DNA of 64,000 nucleotides from the NCBI GenBank assembly GCA_028023455.1, contig JAQFVV010012394.1, forward strand, positions 19,860,353-19,924,352. The letters run 5' to 3'. The stretch comes from Epiperipatus broadwayi (lineage: Eukaryota; Onychophora; Udeonychophora; Euonychophora; Peripatidae). Shown one piece after another: positions 33,040-44,767 of this stretch. Numbering within the stretch: the stretch's first letter is position 1; each line of letters begins with the position of its first letter. Under the pieces are notes generated by a model. The model saw nothing but the letters and a program-made list of their open reading frames with translations, searched no databases and was not told the DNA's origin. The translations under genes and the position numbers were made by a program.

Positions 33040-33376
33040 TCCTGACAGTTTTGACTGTCCAGCAGTCTTCATCAGAGCTTTCTCAATGAAATATATACTC
33101 TTATTCTTCTTTTTTACTTTCTTTGCATTTCTTCATATATTCATATATATTATTCATATATATATATTGCTTATAATAACTTCTTTCATATATACTTGAA
33201 TGCAAAATTTTTTTAAATTAAACTTTCTTATTTTCCTGACAGTTTTGACTTTTCTCAACCTTTCTCTGCCTTTTCCATTAAAGTGTATATGAAAAAAGTT
33301 ATTATAAGCAATATATATGAATATATGAAAAAATGCAAAGAAAGTAAAGGAGAAGAATAAGAGTATATACTTCATT
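33040..33376. mobile_element. Inverted-repeat element
   Basis: The arms at about 33086-33190 and 33283-33376 are reverse complements (TATATACTCTTATTCTTCT, ACTTTCTTTGCATTT, GCTTATAATAACTT). TCCTGACAGTTTTGACT occurs as a direct repeat at about 33040 and 33234, and the first copy continues into AGCAGTCTTCATCAGAG. It is related to the hairpin at 1250. The overlapping open frames on both strands come from the palindrome. Confidence 0.65.
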
Positions 33377-33384
33377 TTCAATGT

Positions 33385-35175
33385 TATTAGTTATCTTTAA
33401 AGATATGGCAGATTTATAATGGGGTGAGGATAAAAAGTGTATAACTAAACTATTTCTCATTTGATAAAACTACCATATTGAGAAGACTTAGAAACAAGAG
33501 TTCTGGGGCTTAAATTGCATTTTATATTTTAAACAATCTTCTAATATCTGTAACTATTGTAGATAGTTCTCTCTTATGGATCTTGTTTCTCATTTCTAAT
33601 AATTCATGTTTGTTCAATATTGATTTTTTCCTTCTTTTATATTCATAATTCAAATTTGCAAATGTTTGTTGACTGTGTAAGGAAGTGGTTTCTTTTTCTT
33701 TATAACCAAAAATGCACTTAGCTGTAGGTTATGAAGAAAAAAGAAATCACTTCATTACCCAGACAACAAAGCATAGAATATTAGTTTCCCACTATTTTTC
33801 TGCATTACAGTAAAATGATTCTTAAAAGTATTCTATTTATTTTTATTTCTTTATTATAACTCCAGAAAAATAAATTTGTTTGGAACATCATAAATTTTTT
33901 ATTTTTTATACCATAATTTTTCAATTGGTAGAGTCTTTGATTTATGCAAAGGGGAGATCTTGATTTGAGACAAGTCTTAATTTATTGCGAAATATGATCT
34001 GCTTAACAACGTCTTATATATTTTTTGTAAAATCTTTTTTGATATCTATCAGAGGAATACATGAAAGGTCAGAAATCCACTGCAAATGAGTAGACTTGAG
34101 GGAATCAGTAATATTTCTTATGGTAACATTCAAACGAGTATCCAGAAGTTTAGATTCAACAATAAAAACAATTGGATTCAATCACTAGATTCAATTGAAG
34201 TTTCACAACAGTTTTATGTCAACTCATGGTCTATGTGCCAATTTGCTTTATAAATGGAATTTAATAGCTACTAGTCTGTATAAAGTGGGCAAACACAAAC
34301 TATGAACTATAAAATTATGGACTGACAAATATGGCTGCTTGCAATATTGAAGGTCTTAATAAAATTACCAGTGAATCTATTTCCTGTTGGAATATCTGCA
34401 GTTTCCTTTATGACATTTTCTTAACAGTTAAGCTGTCATAAAACATCCACTGTCTTTTTTAGGGTTATACTTTGACAACTTCAAACCATTATTGTTTAGT
34501 ATGAAAATAAATTCACAGTTTACATTTAAAATGGCATTATCATCAGTAATATATTCTAAGGTATCTACGCAGGCATGAGAAATATAGAATCATATAGAAT
34601 ATGCAGGAATGAAGCATTCATGTATTGAACAGAATGAGTGCTTTTGTAGAAAAATTCACTACAACTTTCAAAAGCTTTAATTAAAATTCAATTTAAAAAA
34701 TTTACTAAAATATGTATATATCCAACCTCACAAAATCGATCCAACAAGTTGTAGTAAGAACAATAAGTACATTAGTGTATATAAGCTATTTTGAAAAACA
34801 TAAAAAAAGAACAAACTATTCAAACTTTTTTTATTATTGTATGGAATTTCTGTTGATTTCAATTTTTTTTTTTTTTATCAACAATTGAATTGTTTTTATA
34901 TATGGCAAGGAATCAGTTTGACCAATGCATCATTGATTGATTATAAGAAGTTCACACAATACTAAAATCTAATTTACAATTAAAACTTAAGAATGTTAAA
35001 AACCTTTGCAAGATAAAAATATATTGATAAGGTATTATCTATATTTAAACTAATCCATGGTCTGATTAACAGATAAGAGTTCCAGATTTCAGATCTTGAA
35101 TCAATTAGACTGACATCCAGCGTCTGAAGAGTTTTTCTATGATACACCTGTCATTTTTTAGAATAAAGTTCATGC
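33385..35175. other. AT-rich sequence, no gene recognised
   Basis: No exon, RNA gene or mobile element could be supported here. Confidence 0.4.
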
Positions 35176-35179
35176 TTCA

Positions 35180-35525
35180 CATGACTTGATGCAATGGTAG
35201 AATGGTGGATTCTACAGTTCAAGATGTATGGATGATGGCTTTTCTCTATCTAGAATCCCTTATGATCTCTTAGGCAGTAAACCATGTGATATATTATGTT
35301 GTCCTTGGTGGTTTGCAGGGGTAAATTGGCAGACTCTGGTACAAAAGTCTATGGATTGTAAATAAGATGTCACTCAGTGTTCAGACTTCTTATGAACTTA
35401 TATGTAATAAATCTTTCCTTTGATACTCTCTATGGTTTAGGGAGTGGTATAAAGTGGCAAATTATTTAGTTTACGAATTGTGGCACAATCTATTACTTCC
35501 CAAGCAGTAAACCATTCGATTATTT
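35180..35525 (+). mobile_element. Three SINE-B copies in tandem
   Basis: Three head-to-tail units run at about 35180-35297, 35300-35415 and 35430-35525. Each has a tRNA-like head (GATGCAATGGTAGAATGG in unit 1; weaker in 2 and 3). Each ends with the family tail, such as TCTTAGGCAGTAAACCATGT in unit 1 and TTCCCAAGCAGTAAACCATT in unit 3. The units differ considerably from each other. Confidence 0.6.
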
Positions 35526-35744
35526 ATTTTTTAATGCTTAAAAATAAGATCAAAGTTATCATTATGTTATGTATTTTTAATAATAATAAACTGTGATTCG
35601 TAAATATAGGTGATGATTCCAATTCCAATAGGGGGGGGAGGGAGAATAAAACTACTCTTGTAATAAGTTTTGTAATGATTATACAAACCAATCAGTGATC
35701 CACAAATATGTCCAGATATAGATCATGCTAATCCATTTTTCTAT

Positions 35745-37560
35745 CTATTTGATATTTTGCGATGTTGTCTTTTAGCTTTCTCAGCAGCAAATTTTTTTTT
35801 ATGAATGATTTCAACATGTCAAATTGTATCTCTATGATGTCGACCAGGGGTGGGAAAATAGTGGCTTGAGGGCCACATGTGGCCTGCCAAGATAATCAGA
35901 AAAATCCACCTTGAACTAAGATTTCCTTTCCATGCACAACTGAAAATTTATCTTGTATTTTCCACTAGGATGGCCATATCAATACACATGCACAGTGTAG
36001 ATATGATGTGCAGTGCTTTTCCAGTTGATCAGGTTAATTTCAATTTTGTCTTTGCATTAGCAGATATATACATTTCCAACTTTAGTGAAACCATGAACCC
36101 TCCAAAAAAATGTAAAATCGGTGATGAATGTCGTGTGTTTAATGAAGAATGGACAAACAGATATTTCTTTGCTAATACAGGGAATAAAGCAGTGTGTTTA
36201 TTGTGTTATGAAAAAAGGTGCGGCCCTCCGCTAACCTTCACTTCCACAAAGTAGCTCCCGATACAGCCTCCGCCAACCTATATGGCCCATGAGTCAAAAC
36301 AATTGCCCACCCCTGATTGTAGTCTATTCTCATCCACATCTTTCCAAAGGAAACATTTGACATTGCACTTCTTTAGAATGTCTTTGATGTAATCCTTATA
36401 ATGTAGATGGGGTCTATCTCTCCCAAAACTGATGCTCAAAACCCTTTTAGAAAGGCTTTCCTTGTTCATTCATTTTGCATGAGAAATTCTATGAAGATGT
36501 AAATTTACAATGGTTGACTTAATTGTAACATATCTAGAAAGCTAAAGAACTTATTAATTGGATTTGTGATCTTGCTGTTGTATTTTTAAAATTTTATGGA
36601 GCATTTTTCTAATGCTTTTATATTGCATCAATAGTATGTCCAAGTTTCACTTCTATACAATAAATTAAGTAAAATAAAAGCTTGAAATATAACTAACTCA
36701 ATGGTAGTAGTTATTTTCCTGTGATGAAATATTCTGTCTTTTAATTTATTAAAAGCAGAAGTAGCATGTTGGAGTCTGTATAGGATCTCAACATTTAAGT
36801 CTATTTTTCTACTTAAAAACTACCAAGTCAAACTGATTTACATTCTAAAGTTGAAGGCCATCTAAGTTGAAAGTTGCTGAGGATTTATTGAACAATAATT
36901 AATAAACTGAGATTATTATAAATTGCATTCAAAACACTAAGAACATTCTGAAAATCATTTTTGGAACTGTAAAAAATAGCATTCTGTAAATCAAGAATCC
37001 AGGAAAATGAAGTTCTTGTTTTTGCTTTTAGTCAACTCAAATTAAAAATTATACCAGCAAACCTCTATCACATTTGACCTGATTTAACTGCCAATAAGTA
37101 ATTCTAAACATCATTCTTATAAAAATTGAAATAAATATTGTAACAAGTACACATCCTTGATTAACACCAGTTTTCATTGCAAATGCTTCAGATTTTCCAC
37201 CTGCAATAATTAATACTTCCTCTCACCATAGAAGCTGTATAATATGAATAAATTTTGGTGAACATTCAACTAATTTCAAACAATTCCATAGATTTGTTTT
37301 GTTTACTGTATCAAATGCCTTAACTAAATCAATAAAAGCAATATATAAATTATTCCTTTGTTTCCAACAGTTTTCGTGCATTAATGCTTTTTGATTCTCT
37401 AAAACCATATTGAGTCTCATAACTGGAAGCAGCCTATTCAAAAAAATCCTTAAAAATATATTTGCTGTATTGGATGATAATGATATTCCATGGTAGTTAC
37501 TGCAATATGGTTTTAAAAATCGGAAATTAGTGATACTTGGTTATTATTTTTAAAAGTGCT
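35745..37560 (-). mobile_element. LINE-3 relic interrupted by a hAT element
   Basis: Read from 37560 downwards, the minus strand gives a NYHGISL-like segment, then (37223-37441) NRLLPVMRLNMVLENQKAL and NLYIAFIDLVKAFDTVN, which is reverse transcriptase motif A with both Asp present. KTGVNQGCVL (motif B) follows near 37150, then SSATFNLDGLQL near 36860. Next comes (36278-36469) LSKRVLSISFGRDRPHLHYK and DILKKCNV, and beyond the inserted hAT element AEKAKRQHRKI near 35770. Numerous stops make it defunct. It is the longest of three LINE-3 copies and gives the order of the family's domains. Confidence 0.78.
35845..36315 (+). mobile_element. hAT short derivative nested in LINE-3
   Basis: The ends CAGGGGTGGGAAAA (35845) and TTGCCCACCCCTG (to 36315) are the classic hAT inverted repeat; GGCCACATGTGGCC is subterminal. 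The inside keeps one transposase fragment, part of the 35877-36254 frame: EEWTNRYFFANTGNKAVCLL followed by CYEKRCGP. This is a Cys-containing N-terminal piece seen in hAT proteins of the GTF2IRD2/Charlie type. Length 471 bp indicates an internal deletion derivative moved in trans. No clean 8-bp duplication could be read. Confidence 0.82.
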
Positions 37561-37784
37561 ATTACCATACTACTGTCTTAAAAATCTATTGGTATGTAAA
37601 CTTTTGCTTTCTTGTTATTATTTTTATTTAATTTTGCTAAAGAAAAAATGCTTTTCTTTATTTATGAATGGGAAAAAAAAACTTTCATTATGAAGTTAAT
37701 ATTTAGGCACAATTCAGTTATAACTAAACACTAATAATCAGCTATCATATTGTAATAAATTTATAACAGCATTTATAATAGTGA

Positions 37785-38045
37785 CAAATTCTCCATACAG
37801 TAGTGCCACCCTGTGCCAAACAGAGTAATCAATGGATGCAAGAAGGTTTGTGCTTAAAATCCCTATCTAGTGCCTACTCATCCAGTACCCCCAGATTAGT
37901 TTCAAGTTCTAGCTTGTGAATTTCATCAGTGAGGAGCCTTGCACCTTATAGTACAGCATCTAGATCTTCTTGCATGGGAGAGTTTGTCACTGTTTTTAAC
38001 AGTTTGCGTAGGCACCGGAATTGGTGATCATGTGATGCCCAATAC
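37785..38045. mobile_element. M1 element, internally deleted
   Basis: The left arm GTGACAAATTCTCCATACAG and AGTGCCACCCTGTGCC is followed by part of the core and the GGGAGAGTTTGTCAC right arm at about 37976-37992. The family tail follows (TTAACAGTTTGCGTAGGCA, GGTGATCATGTGATGC). Confidence 0.75.
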
Positions 38046-38349
38046 AATATTTGTTACCACAATAGCAATGTTAGTTACTGGGGTGTAATCAGATAAATTG
38101 TTTGATTACTATCATGTGACCAACTTACAATGGTTTTGATTATGCAGTTGTAATCAGTTATGATACTGTCTTTTATGGATGGTTAACAGTTTCATTTTGA
38201 TTATTCTGAAATTATGTTTATTTAAATTGAATGCACCACAATATAAAATGTATTTAGTGGTGTTTTTTTTTTTTTTTTGAGAATTGGACACTAATTTTAA
38301 TTGATGAGATGATTAGCTGTAGAATGACAGTTGTTTTTTTTTTTTATTC

Positions 38350-38508
38350 AAGCTCCATGGTTGGTTAGTCCACCCTGCATAATATAGGGTTGTGGTGGAA
38401 TGTCACTCAGGAATGTGAGTTGGTCTGATTGATTCCAGTTCTGGCATTTGGTACTCAAACTTCTTAGGAATTCTCAAACAATAGAATCATTTGATTATTT
38501 TTTTTATT
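38350..38508 (+). mobile_element. SINE-B copy
   Basis: A tRNA-like head with GTTGTGGTGGAATGTCACTC and the B-box-like CTGATTGATTCCAG are followed by GGTACTCAAACTTCTTAGGA and TCTCAAACAATAGAATCATT. Confidence 0.65.
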
Positions 38509-38572
38509 GGTTAGTATTAATTTAGTTCCTATTATTACTGGTAATTTTATAAGTTCTTATTTACAGTTCATT

Positions 38573-38901
38573 ACTCTAAGTGCATATATTGGAAAATTAA
38601 ACTCGGAGGTGTTACTGATCTCATTGAAAAAATTAAAAGACTGAAGTGGAGTTGGGCTGGACATATTGCTAGAAGAGATGATAATAGATGGACAATTGAA
38701 ATTTTAAATGAGATTCCAAGAGATTGTAAAAGACCCAGAAAGAGACCACATGTGAGATGGATGGATGAAATAAGAAAGTGTGCAGGGGTAATGTGGAGAA
38801 GAGAAGCTAAAGATAAGAAAAGATGGATTGAACTTGGAGTACACCTTCATCCTGAAGTGGATTGATAATGGTTGATGATGATGATGATGACTCTAAGTGC
38901 A
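38573..38901 (+). mobile_element. RTE retrotransposon, 5'-truncated, with TSD
   Basis: The insert 38585-38889 lies between perfect 12-bp duplications ACTCTAAGTGCA (38573-38584 and 38890-38901). It covers the last third of the C-terminal coding part and the GATGATGATGATG tail. It keeps the 17-bp segment missing from the long copy. An internal deletion sits near the 5' junction. Confidence 0.93.
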
Positions 38902-39387
38902 GCTGACTTTATATTAGTTCACTATCTCAACTAATTTTTTTTATCTAACTATGCAAGGCTAAATTAAATTTTATAAAGTTTTAAAATAGAATCTATGTTT
39001 CTCATTCATAGACTTTATCTTTAAGAGTAGTGCTGGTCAGATAGATCTTCCTTTATATATGTTATTTTTTTTCTATGATCCCGTAAAATTTATAGTCATT
39101 TCTACTTTTTTTTTTTGACAATTTTTTCAAGGAAAACTTTTATATCTTTGGTTTTTTTTTTAATAGCTAATTTCTATAACGTTGTTTTTTAAAACAGTAT
39201 GAGGGTATTTTAAAATGGAGGATATTTTAAATCTTTTTCTTAGTGTAGATTAATCCTTTATGAAAAGTTCCTGAGATTTTTTATTTTTTTACCTACATTA
39301 TATGTCTTTTGATTATTTAAAGTATCCATATGTTCTGGGAACTTAAATAAATATTAAATATAAATAATAGTGATTGATTTAGAGAAA

Positions 39388-39515
39388 CAAATAAATAATC
39401 AAATGATTTTATTGGTCAAAAGTTTATAAGGCATTTGAGCACTGGAAGCACTAGAACTGGAATCGATCCAATTATATTCCAAAATCTTATGCTCTACTAC
39501 TGAATTAAACCAGAT
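39388..39515 (-). mobile_element. SINE-B copy, minus strand
   Basis: This is the best-preserved SINE-B head. The minus strand reads GTTTAATTCAGTAGTAGAGC (A box) and GGATCGATTCCAG (B box), followed by CTTCCAGTGCTCAAATGCC and the AATAAAATCATTTGATTATT tail. It shows that SINE-B derives from a tRNA with a TCAGTGGTAGAGC-type D arm. Confidence 0.75.
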
Positions 39516-39619
39516 AGACTTCTCTTACATAAAGCTGTCACATTATTCACATGAATGTTTGCCTGCAAAGCTGTTACATGACAATTTTTACAACTAATTA
39601 AAAAATATTACTTTTATGC

Positions 39620-40018
39620 TAAGGAAATAATTCTGCCATTAATAAAAATGTTTGGAAAAAAATCAATACATGTGCTTTTAATTGCAGAGGTATAGTATTT
39701 AAGTCACAAAGAAAATATAATTGCAGTATATAAATTCATATCTGAAATGTGATATTTAGTGAGAGGGAAATAAATAGATGGTATAGTAATGTATTTACAT
39801 TTAGCTTTGGTTAGCTTATTATTACGTTAATAATTCTACCGTTAATAAAAAATGCTTGGAAAAAAATCAGTACATGTGTTTTTAACTACAGAGATATAGT
39901 ATTTACATCATGAAGAAAATGTGATTATAGTACATAAATTCAGGTTTGAAATGTGATATTTAATGAGGGGGAAAAATAGATGCTGTAGTATTATATTTAC
40001 ATTTAGTTTTTATTAGCA
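39620..40018. repeat. 203-bp tandem duplication
   Basis: AATAATTCTGCCATTAATAA at 39626 recurs as AATAATTCTACCGTTAATAA at 39829. The whole unit, through AATGTGATATTTA and TTTACATTTAG, follows twice with scattered substitutions. Confidence 0.85.
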
Positions 40019-40254
40019 TATAATTGAAGTCGAAACAATAGCCTTTCTTGTGTTTAATATAATATTAAAATCTTTTGTTTAATTTATATTAAATCTTGAA
40101 AAAAATTAATTAAAGCAACCATTTAAAAAAAACCGTGTACTATTTGGGCCAGGTTTATTTGGTACATTTATATTTACTGAAATTAAAGTGCCGATCACTA
40201 ACTGGTCAATTATATGTAAGTTATATTACAGCCCTATGCTTAAATATAAACCTA

Positions 40255-40740
40255 TAAATATTTCACAGATATGAAATAGATCCACATCATTCCTATTTAT
40301 AATGTTAACTTGATAATAGGCTGATGAAATATTTAATTGGTATCCATTTCTTACCTATTTGTAGTATTATCTTGACAATAGATTGTTGGAATATTTACTG
40401 GTATAAGCTTAAGCATGAGGACTATGGTGAGAATTTATATATAACCAATCAGTTAGGTATTGGCAGTTTACGTTTATTATGAATATATATTATATTGAAA
40501 ATATATTGTACAGTAATTTGTTTAAATTGTTATAGAAGTTAATATTTATTAGTCTATTTATTTAAACTTCTTGGAAGAGTTTTAATTTTAGTTCATTATT
40601 TGTCATTACTAGCACTTATGGTTTAGTTAAAATTATAGATAAGAATAGGGAGTGGTATCTATTTCTTACTAGTCACAGTGGGTTGTTTTGGTAGTGGATT
40701 GCTGAAATGTTTATGGTTTTAAATTTAAATATGAATATTG
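40255..40740. repeat. Very diverged repeat units
   Basis: A pattern around TTGATAATAGGCTGATGAAA and GGTATCCATTTCTTACC recurs three times (about 40300, 40370 and 40655) with heavy drift. Unit boundaries are uncertain. Confidence 0.4.
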
Positions 40741-40742
40741 AA

Positions 40743-40892
40743 ATGATGGAATTTGCATATTTATGTTTAAAATAAATGATATGTAAAAGTTTATGATGGA
40801 ATTTGCATATTTATGTTTAAAATAAATGATATGTAAAAGTTTATGATGGAATTTGCATATTTATGTTTAAAATAAATGATATGTAAAAGTTT
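40743..40892. repeat. 50-bp tandem repeat, three identical copies
   Basis: ATTTGCATATTTATG begins at 40751, 40801 and 40851. The three 50-bp units are identical as read, so the expansion is recent and probably length-polymorphic. Confidence 0.93.
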
Positions 40893-42370
40893 GTTTATGA
40901 ATTGTCCAGCCATTTTTCTTTACTAAAATGTATTTTTAAAAACTGATATCAGCTGATTTAGAATATAAAAAAAATCATTCTCACCCCAAAACCGAATGTA
41001 GCATAATTTTTTTTTCTGTGAAAAAAACTAACAAACCAAAAACTGGTAAAATCAAACAAATAGAAATGTGATAGTAATAGATATTATTAGAAATTACAGT
41101 TTATTTATTTTTTATATATTAATTCATTTATAGCATTATATTTTAGTCTTAATGTATGTGTATTCAAGTTTAAATAAAAAATATTAGTTAAGTAAGTTAT
41201 TTATACTAAAATAATAAATTTTGTAGTCATGAAAATCTAATTGGTTTCACTCTATCCTTAATTTGTTTAGATGATGAAAGTTTTCAAATTATAGGGCATC
41301 AGATAAATGGTATTCTTCTACTAGTATCGTTTTATTATTGATGTAGTTAATTAATGTATTCTTATAAGTTTAAATAGTGAATTAAAAAATATTTTTCAAT
41401 TTATTTGATATTTTTAATTTGTATAATCAAAATGAAGATTAGCAAAGCCAGATAAAAATTGAATTTTTTTGTTCAAGTTAGAGTTAGATTTAAGATTTTT
41501 TTCATGTAACTAACAAACTCAGTTAAATATTCAACACTGGTTGGCAAATGGATGTTTAGCCATTCTTAGCTGTAGGATAAACTAGGATAAAAAAAAGTCT
41601 AATACCCCTCTCCCGCCGTCTATTGTCTGATGTTTTCTTTTGCATTCCTCTATGAGAGGTCTTTGCCCTGTGGTGGGTTACCTTAATGCCAGATTATTTT
41701 AGTTAAGTATTTTCAAAACAGAATCCTCTAGATTTGATTTGTATATAGCTCTCCAAATTAGAACGTCAGATTTTTCAGATTAGCAAAAATGTTGTCTGAT
41801 ATTTTTATTAGAATAGAAATATTATGGAAATTATATCAAATAAATAAAAAGAGATGCTATAACATTTTTAAAAAAAAAACAAAACAACAATAACGAACAA
41901 CAAAACAATGAACAAGTGGTCGAGAGGTAAGCGTGACTGCCTTGCACTTGGTCAGATAATAAATCATTTTATTCTTTGCTTCGCAGTGACACACATTGAA
42001 AACTTGTTTTTCGAAGTCTGCTTTCAGCTTATTGATTCCCAACTTTGTTAATTTTAATGGCTTTAGTTATCCCCGTTAATGTGAAAACGTAATCAGAGCC
42101 TGAGAATACTTGTAAATATCCTAATCGATCAATTCGTTCCGTTTCAATGAAAAATTAATTATTAGTTAGTATCATGGTTATATGCTACTGAATTATGCCA
42201 ATACACAATTTGGTTTGTTGCAAAAAAAAAAAAAAAAAGATTAGATATTTTTTGAACGATTTACTAAACCAATTACTTATAAACAATTTGTAACGGTTTA
42301 ATATAATTATCTAAAATTCTTCGCATTTTTATGCCTTTCTATATATGTATATGCGCGCACTCCCGTTTGC
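40893..42370. other. AT-rich sequence with a SINE-A scrap
   Basis: The only recognisable piece is 41911-41951: GTGGTCGAGAGGTAAGCGTG and ACTGCCTTGCACTTG, the A-box half of a plus-strand SINE-A. The rest is AT-rich with homopolymer A/T runs. No gene was seen. Confidence 0.5.
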
Positions 42371-42502
42371 GTTTAACAGTATTTTTTTTCATATGTCATA
42401 GCATCGGCCGGGACGCGAACCCACAACCGTCTGCAACGAACTACTTGCTTGCATGGCGGCTGCGATACCTCTCGGCTAACAAAGCAAGACTGTTTAACAG
42501 TA
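42371..42502 (-). mobile_element. SINE-A with TSD, minus strand
   Basis: The body at 42382-42491 is flanked by the 11-bp duplication GTTTAACAGTA (42371-42381 and 42492-42502). Order on the plus strand: T tract, CATATGTCATAGCATCGGCC, T-stem region GGGACGCGAACCC, expanded anticodon arm, CCTCTCGGCTAA (A box), AAAGCAAGAC. Confidence 0.9.
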
Positions 42503-43079
42503 ATTTTATTTCAAAAAGATGATGAAAATTACATACTGAAATAGTTGGTATATTTCTGCTATACTTTGATTAAACTGTTAAACGTTTATTTTCATGTTAA
42601 TGAAGCTAGTTTTACTGTTAATTACATTGATGCTGTAATTATTTAAAATATTTTTTAATAAAGTTAATTGACTATATAGAAAAGGAACTAATTACGTTCA
42701 TTAATAAATGATATAAGAGTATGAAATAGATTTTGTTTTAAAAAGAATTTTTTTTGTTTTTGTTTTATTAATATGGTATTATGTAATATATATTCACTTC
42801 TTGACCTTTTAACAGAAATGGTAGTGTACTTTAATATATATATCAAAGTTCACCGTATCCACTCATTTCAGTTCAATTCTATATATATATCTGAAATCAT
42901 GAATAATAGGGAACCCACTATATTTATTATATAGTTGTTTATCAATGCAAGTTTATCTAAGCGTAGTTAAGTACAGTGGTAGAGGTATGGAATCAAAAGC
43001 AAAATATTCAAGCTACGTTTGATCACTTTCAGTACTCGGAACATCGCACGACCCTAACCATCCAATTGTTAGCATTATT

Positions 43080-43106
43080 TAACACACACACACACATATA
43101 TATATA
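43080..43106. repeat. (AC)n(AT)n microsatellite
   Basis: A run of AC dinucleotides is followed by AT dinucleotides. It inflates a short open frame there. Confidence 0.9.
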
Positions 43107-43549
43107 CCTACCTATAATAGAATTAATTTTTTTAAAAGCAGGGCACTTTAGATGTATATTAATGCAACAGGAAAATATATAATATTAAATCTAAAAATAT
43201 AGGAAAACCACAGCCAAGCACAGAAGACATAGAAATAGCTGGCTGATAGATGAATCGTAATAGCATCCATACAGGTAGCTAGCTGCCTATGTGAAGTATT
43301 ATCATCTGTCTGATCCATTGTTTCAATGATGAGAAACCATCCTTTGGATCACTTTTCTATATGCTTGCAATACTGTTATTATGAAAACCTTTTTCAATGT
43401 GTCCACCGACTGTCCCCGTGTTCAAAGTAGTGCAGTTTTTTTTCTCTTTACCATTTCCAAATGCTGTCCTTGAATATTTGCCACAAACAAAACTCATTCA
43501 TTAGTTCTCTTGACTGTCCAAAGCACCCCAAACACCCTTCAATAATATT

Positions 43550-43652
43550 CAAGCGTTGGTGGCCGAGTGGTCAGCACAGCTGCCTTACAAACAATTGTCT
43601 CGGGTTAACGGGTTCACTTCCCGGCCAATGCTTTGACACATGGAAAAAAAAA
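43550..43652 (+). mobile_element. SINE-A copy, plus strand
   Basis: GCGTTGGTGGCCGAGTGGTC (acceptor and A box), GCTGCCTTACAAAC (anticodon arm), GGGTTCACTTCCCGG (B box), CCAATGCTTTGACACATGG and an A tract. The anticodon arm is unpaired and mutated. No duplication could be read. Confidence 0.85.
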
Positions 43653-44767
43653 AACCATTTTATCTCAAAAGCACAGTCTTTACATACACTCATTTTTTCA
43701 ATTTAGGAATTCAAATTCATAAATTAATAATTTTTTATTTAATATTTTTTTCAAATTGGGAGTTATTAAAATATGGATACAGAATGACTGTTGCATATAA
43801 TGTAATTGATTATAAACATTAATTTGTTAGAAAAATAAATGAACGAAATCATTGCTAATGTTTATGATATACATTAATAAATACTTATTCTAATTAAAAA
43901 TATTGAAAGAATGAATGAATAAATAATGCTGAAACTACATTTTGTGGATATCTAGGGTTTACTTTTTCCATATTATATTTTTTCTTTGTTAAAATCTTAA
44001 ATTGGATTTCCATTTTCTGAAGAGATTTATCAATTCTTAGTATGAGTATATATAATTGCAGGGTTTTGCTAAGTTCCCCATTGGAATGGGTATTTTTACA
44101 CATCGTTTGCACGTGAGCAAGAAAGAATGAATCCACATAGTTTATACAGTGGGAGAGGGATGTGCTCGAGTAACAAAGGTTCTCAAACTGAAACTTGTCA
44201 CTCAAACATCATATGACCTATTGGGTAATTGGTCATTTGTCTGTTATTTCTTTTTAAATAGGAAATTGAAATGAAAATTTAACAGATGAGTGATCAGGTC
44301 ATAAGACAATAATGTTGTGATAGTAGTCCTGACAAAGTTTATGGATTCTGGATTGACATTTAAAGAGATCAAATGGCGACAATACAGTGAATGCTTTTTA
44401 AAGTCATTCTAGGAAGTCCCCACAAAATTTCTTCATTGACCCCCTCCCCCCATGATGAATGTTTTATAGAACACCCTTTATTCATATATACATGCTCCTA
44501 TATATTTTTTGTTCCAAAAATTTGCAAAATGCAACATATTAAAAGCAATATTAATACTGCTCAGCACCAAAAATACATTAAAGTTGCATTGGTATAAAAT
44601 ATTTTCTCTGAACATGCAGTTTTATATTGTCTTTAATATATTATATTTGTGTCATAGAGTTATCAGAGTTTTCTAAGATATCTTAGAATTTTCTTATATA
44701 AAATATGAACTGAGATAAAATATTTTGAGTTCAGTTAGAATATGCCATGTTTAATATAAAGTCACAT

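Noticed and set aside
33154-33381. Overlapping open frames on both strands
   Set aside because: They arise from the palindromic arms of the inverted-repeat element.
35877-36254. 125-codon frame as an independent gene
   Set aside because: It starts within the terminal repeat of the hAT derivative and contains only one transposase fragment; it is part of the element.
37223-37441. 72-codon frame as a host gene
   Set aside because: The NLYIAFIDLVKAFDTVN motif is reverse transcriptase motif A of LINE-3.
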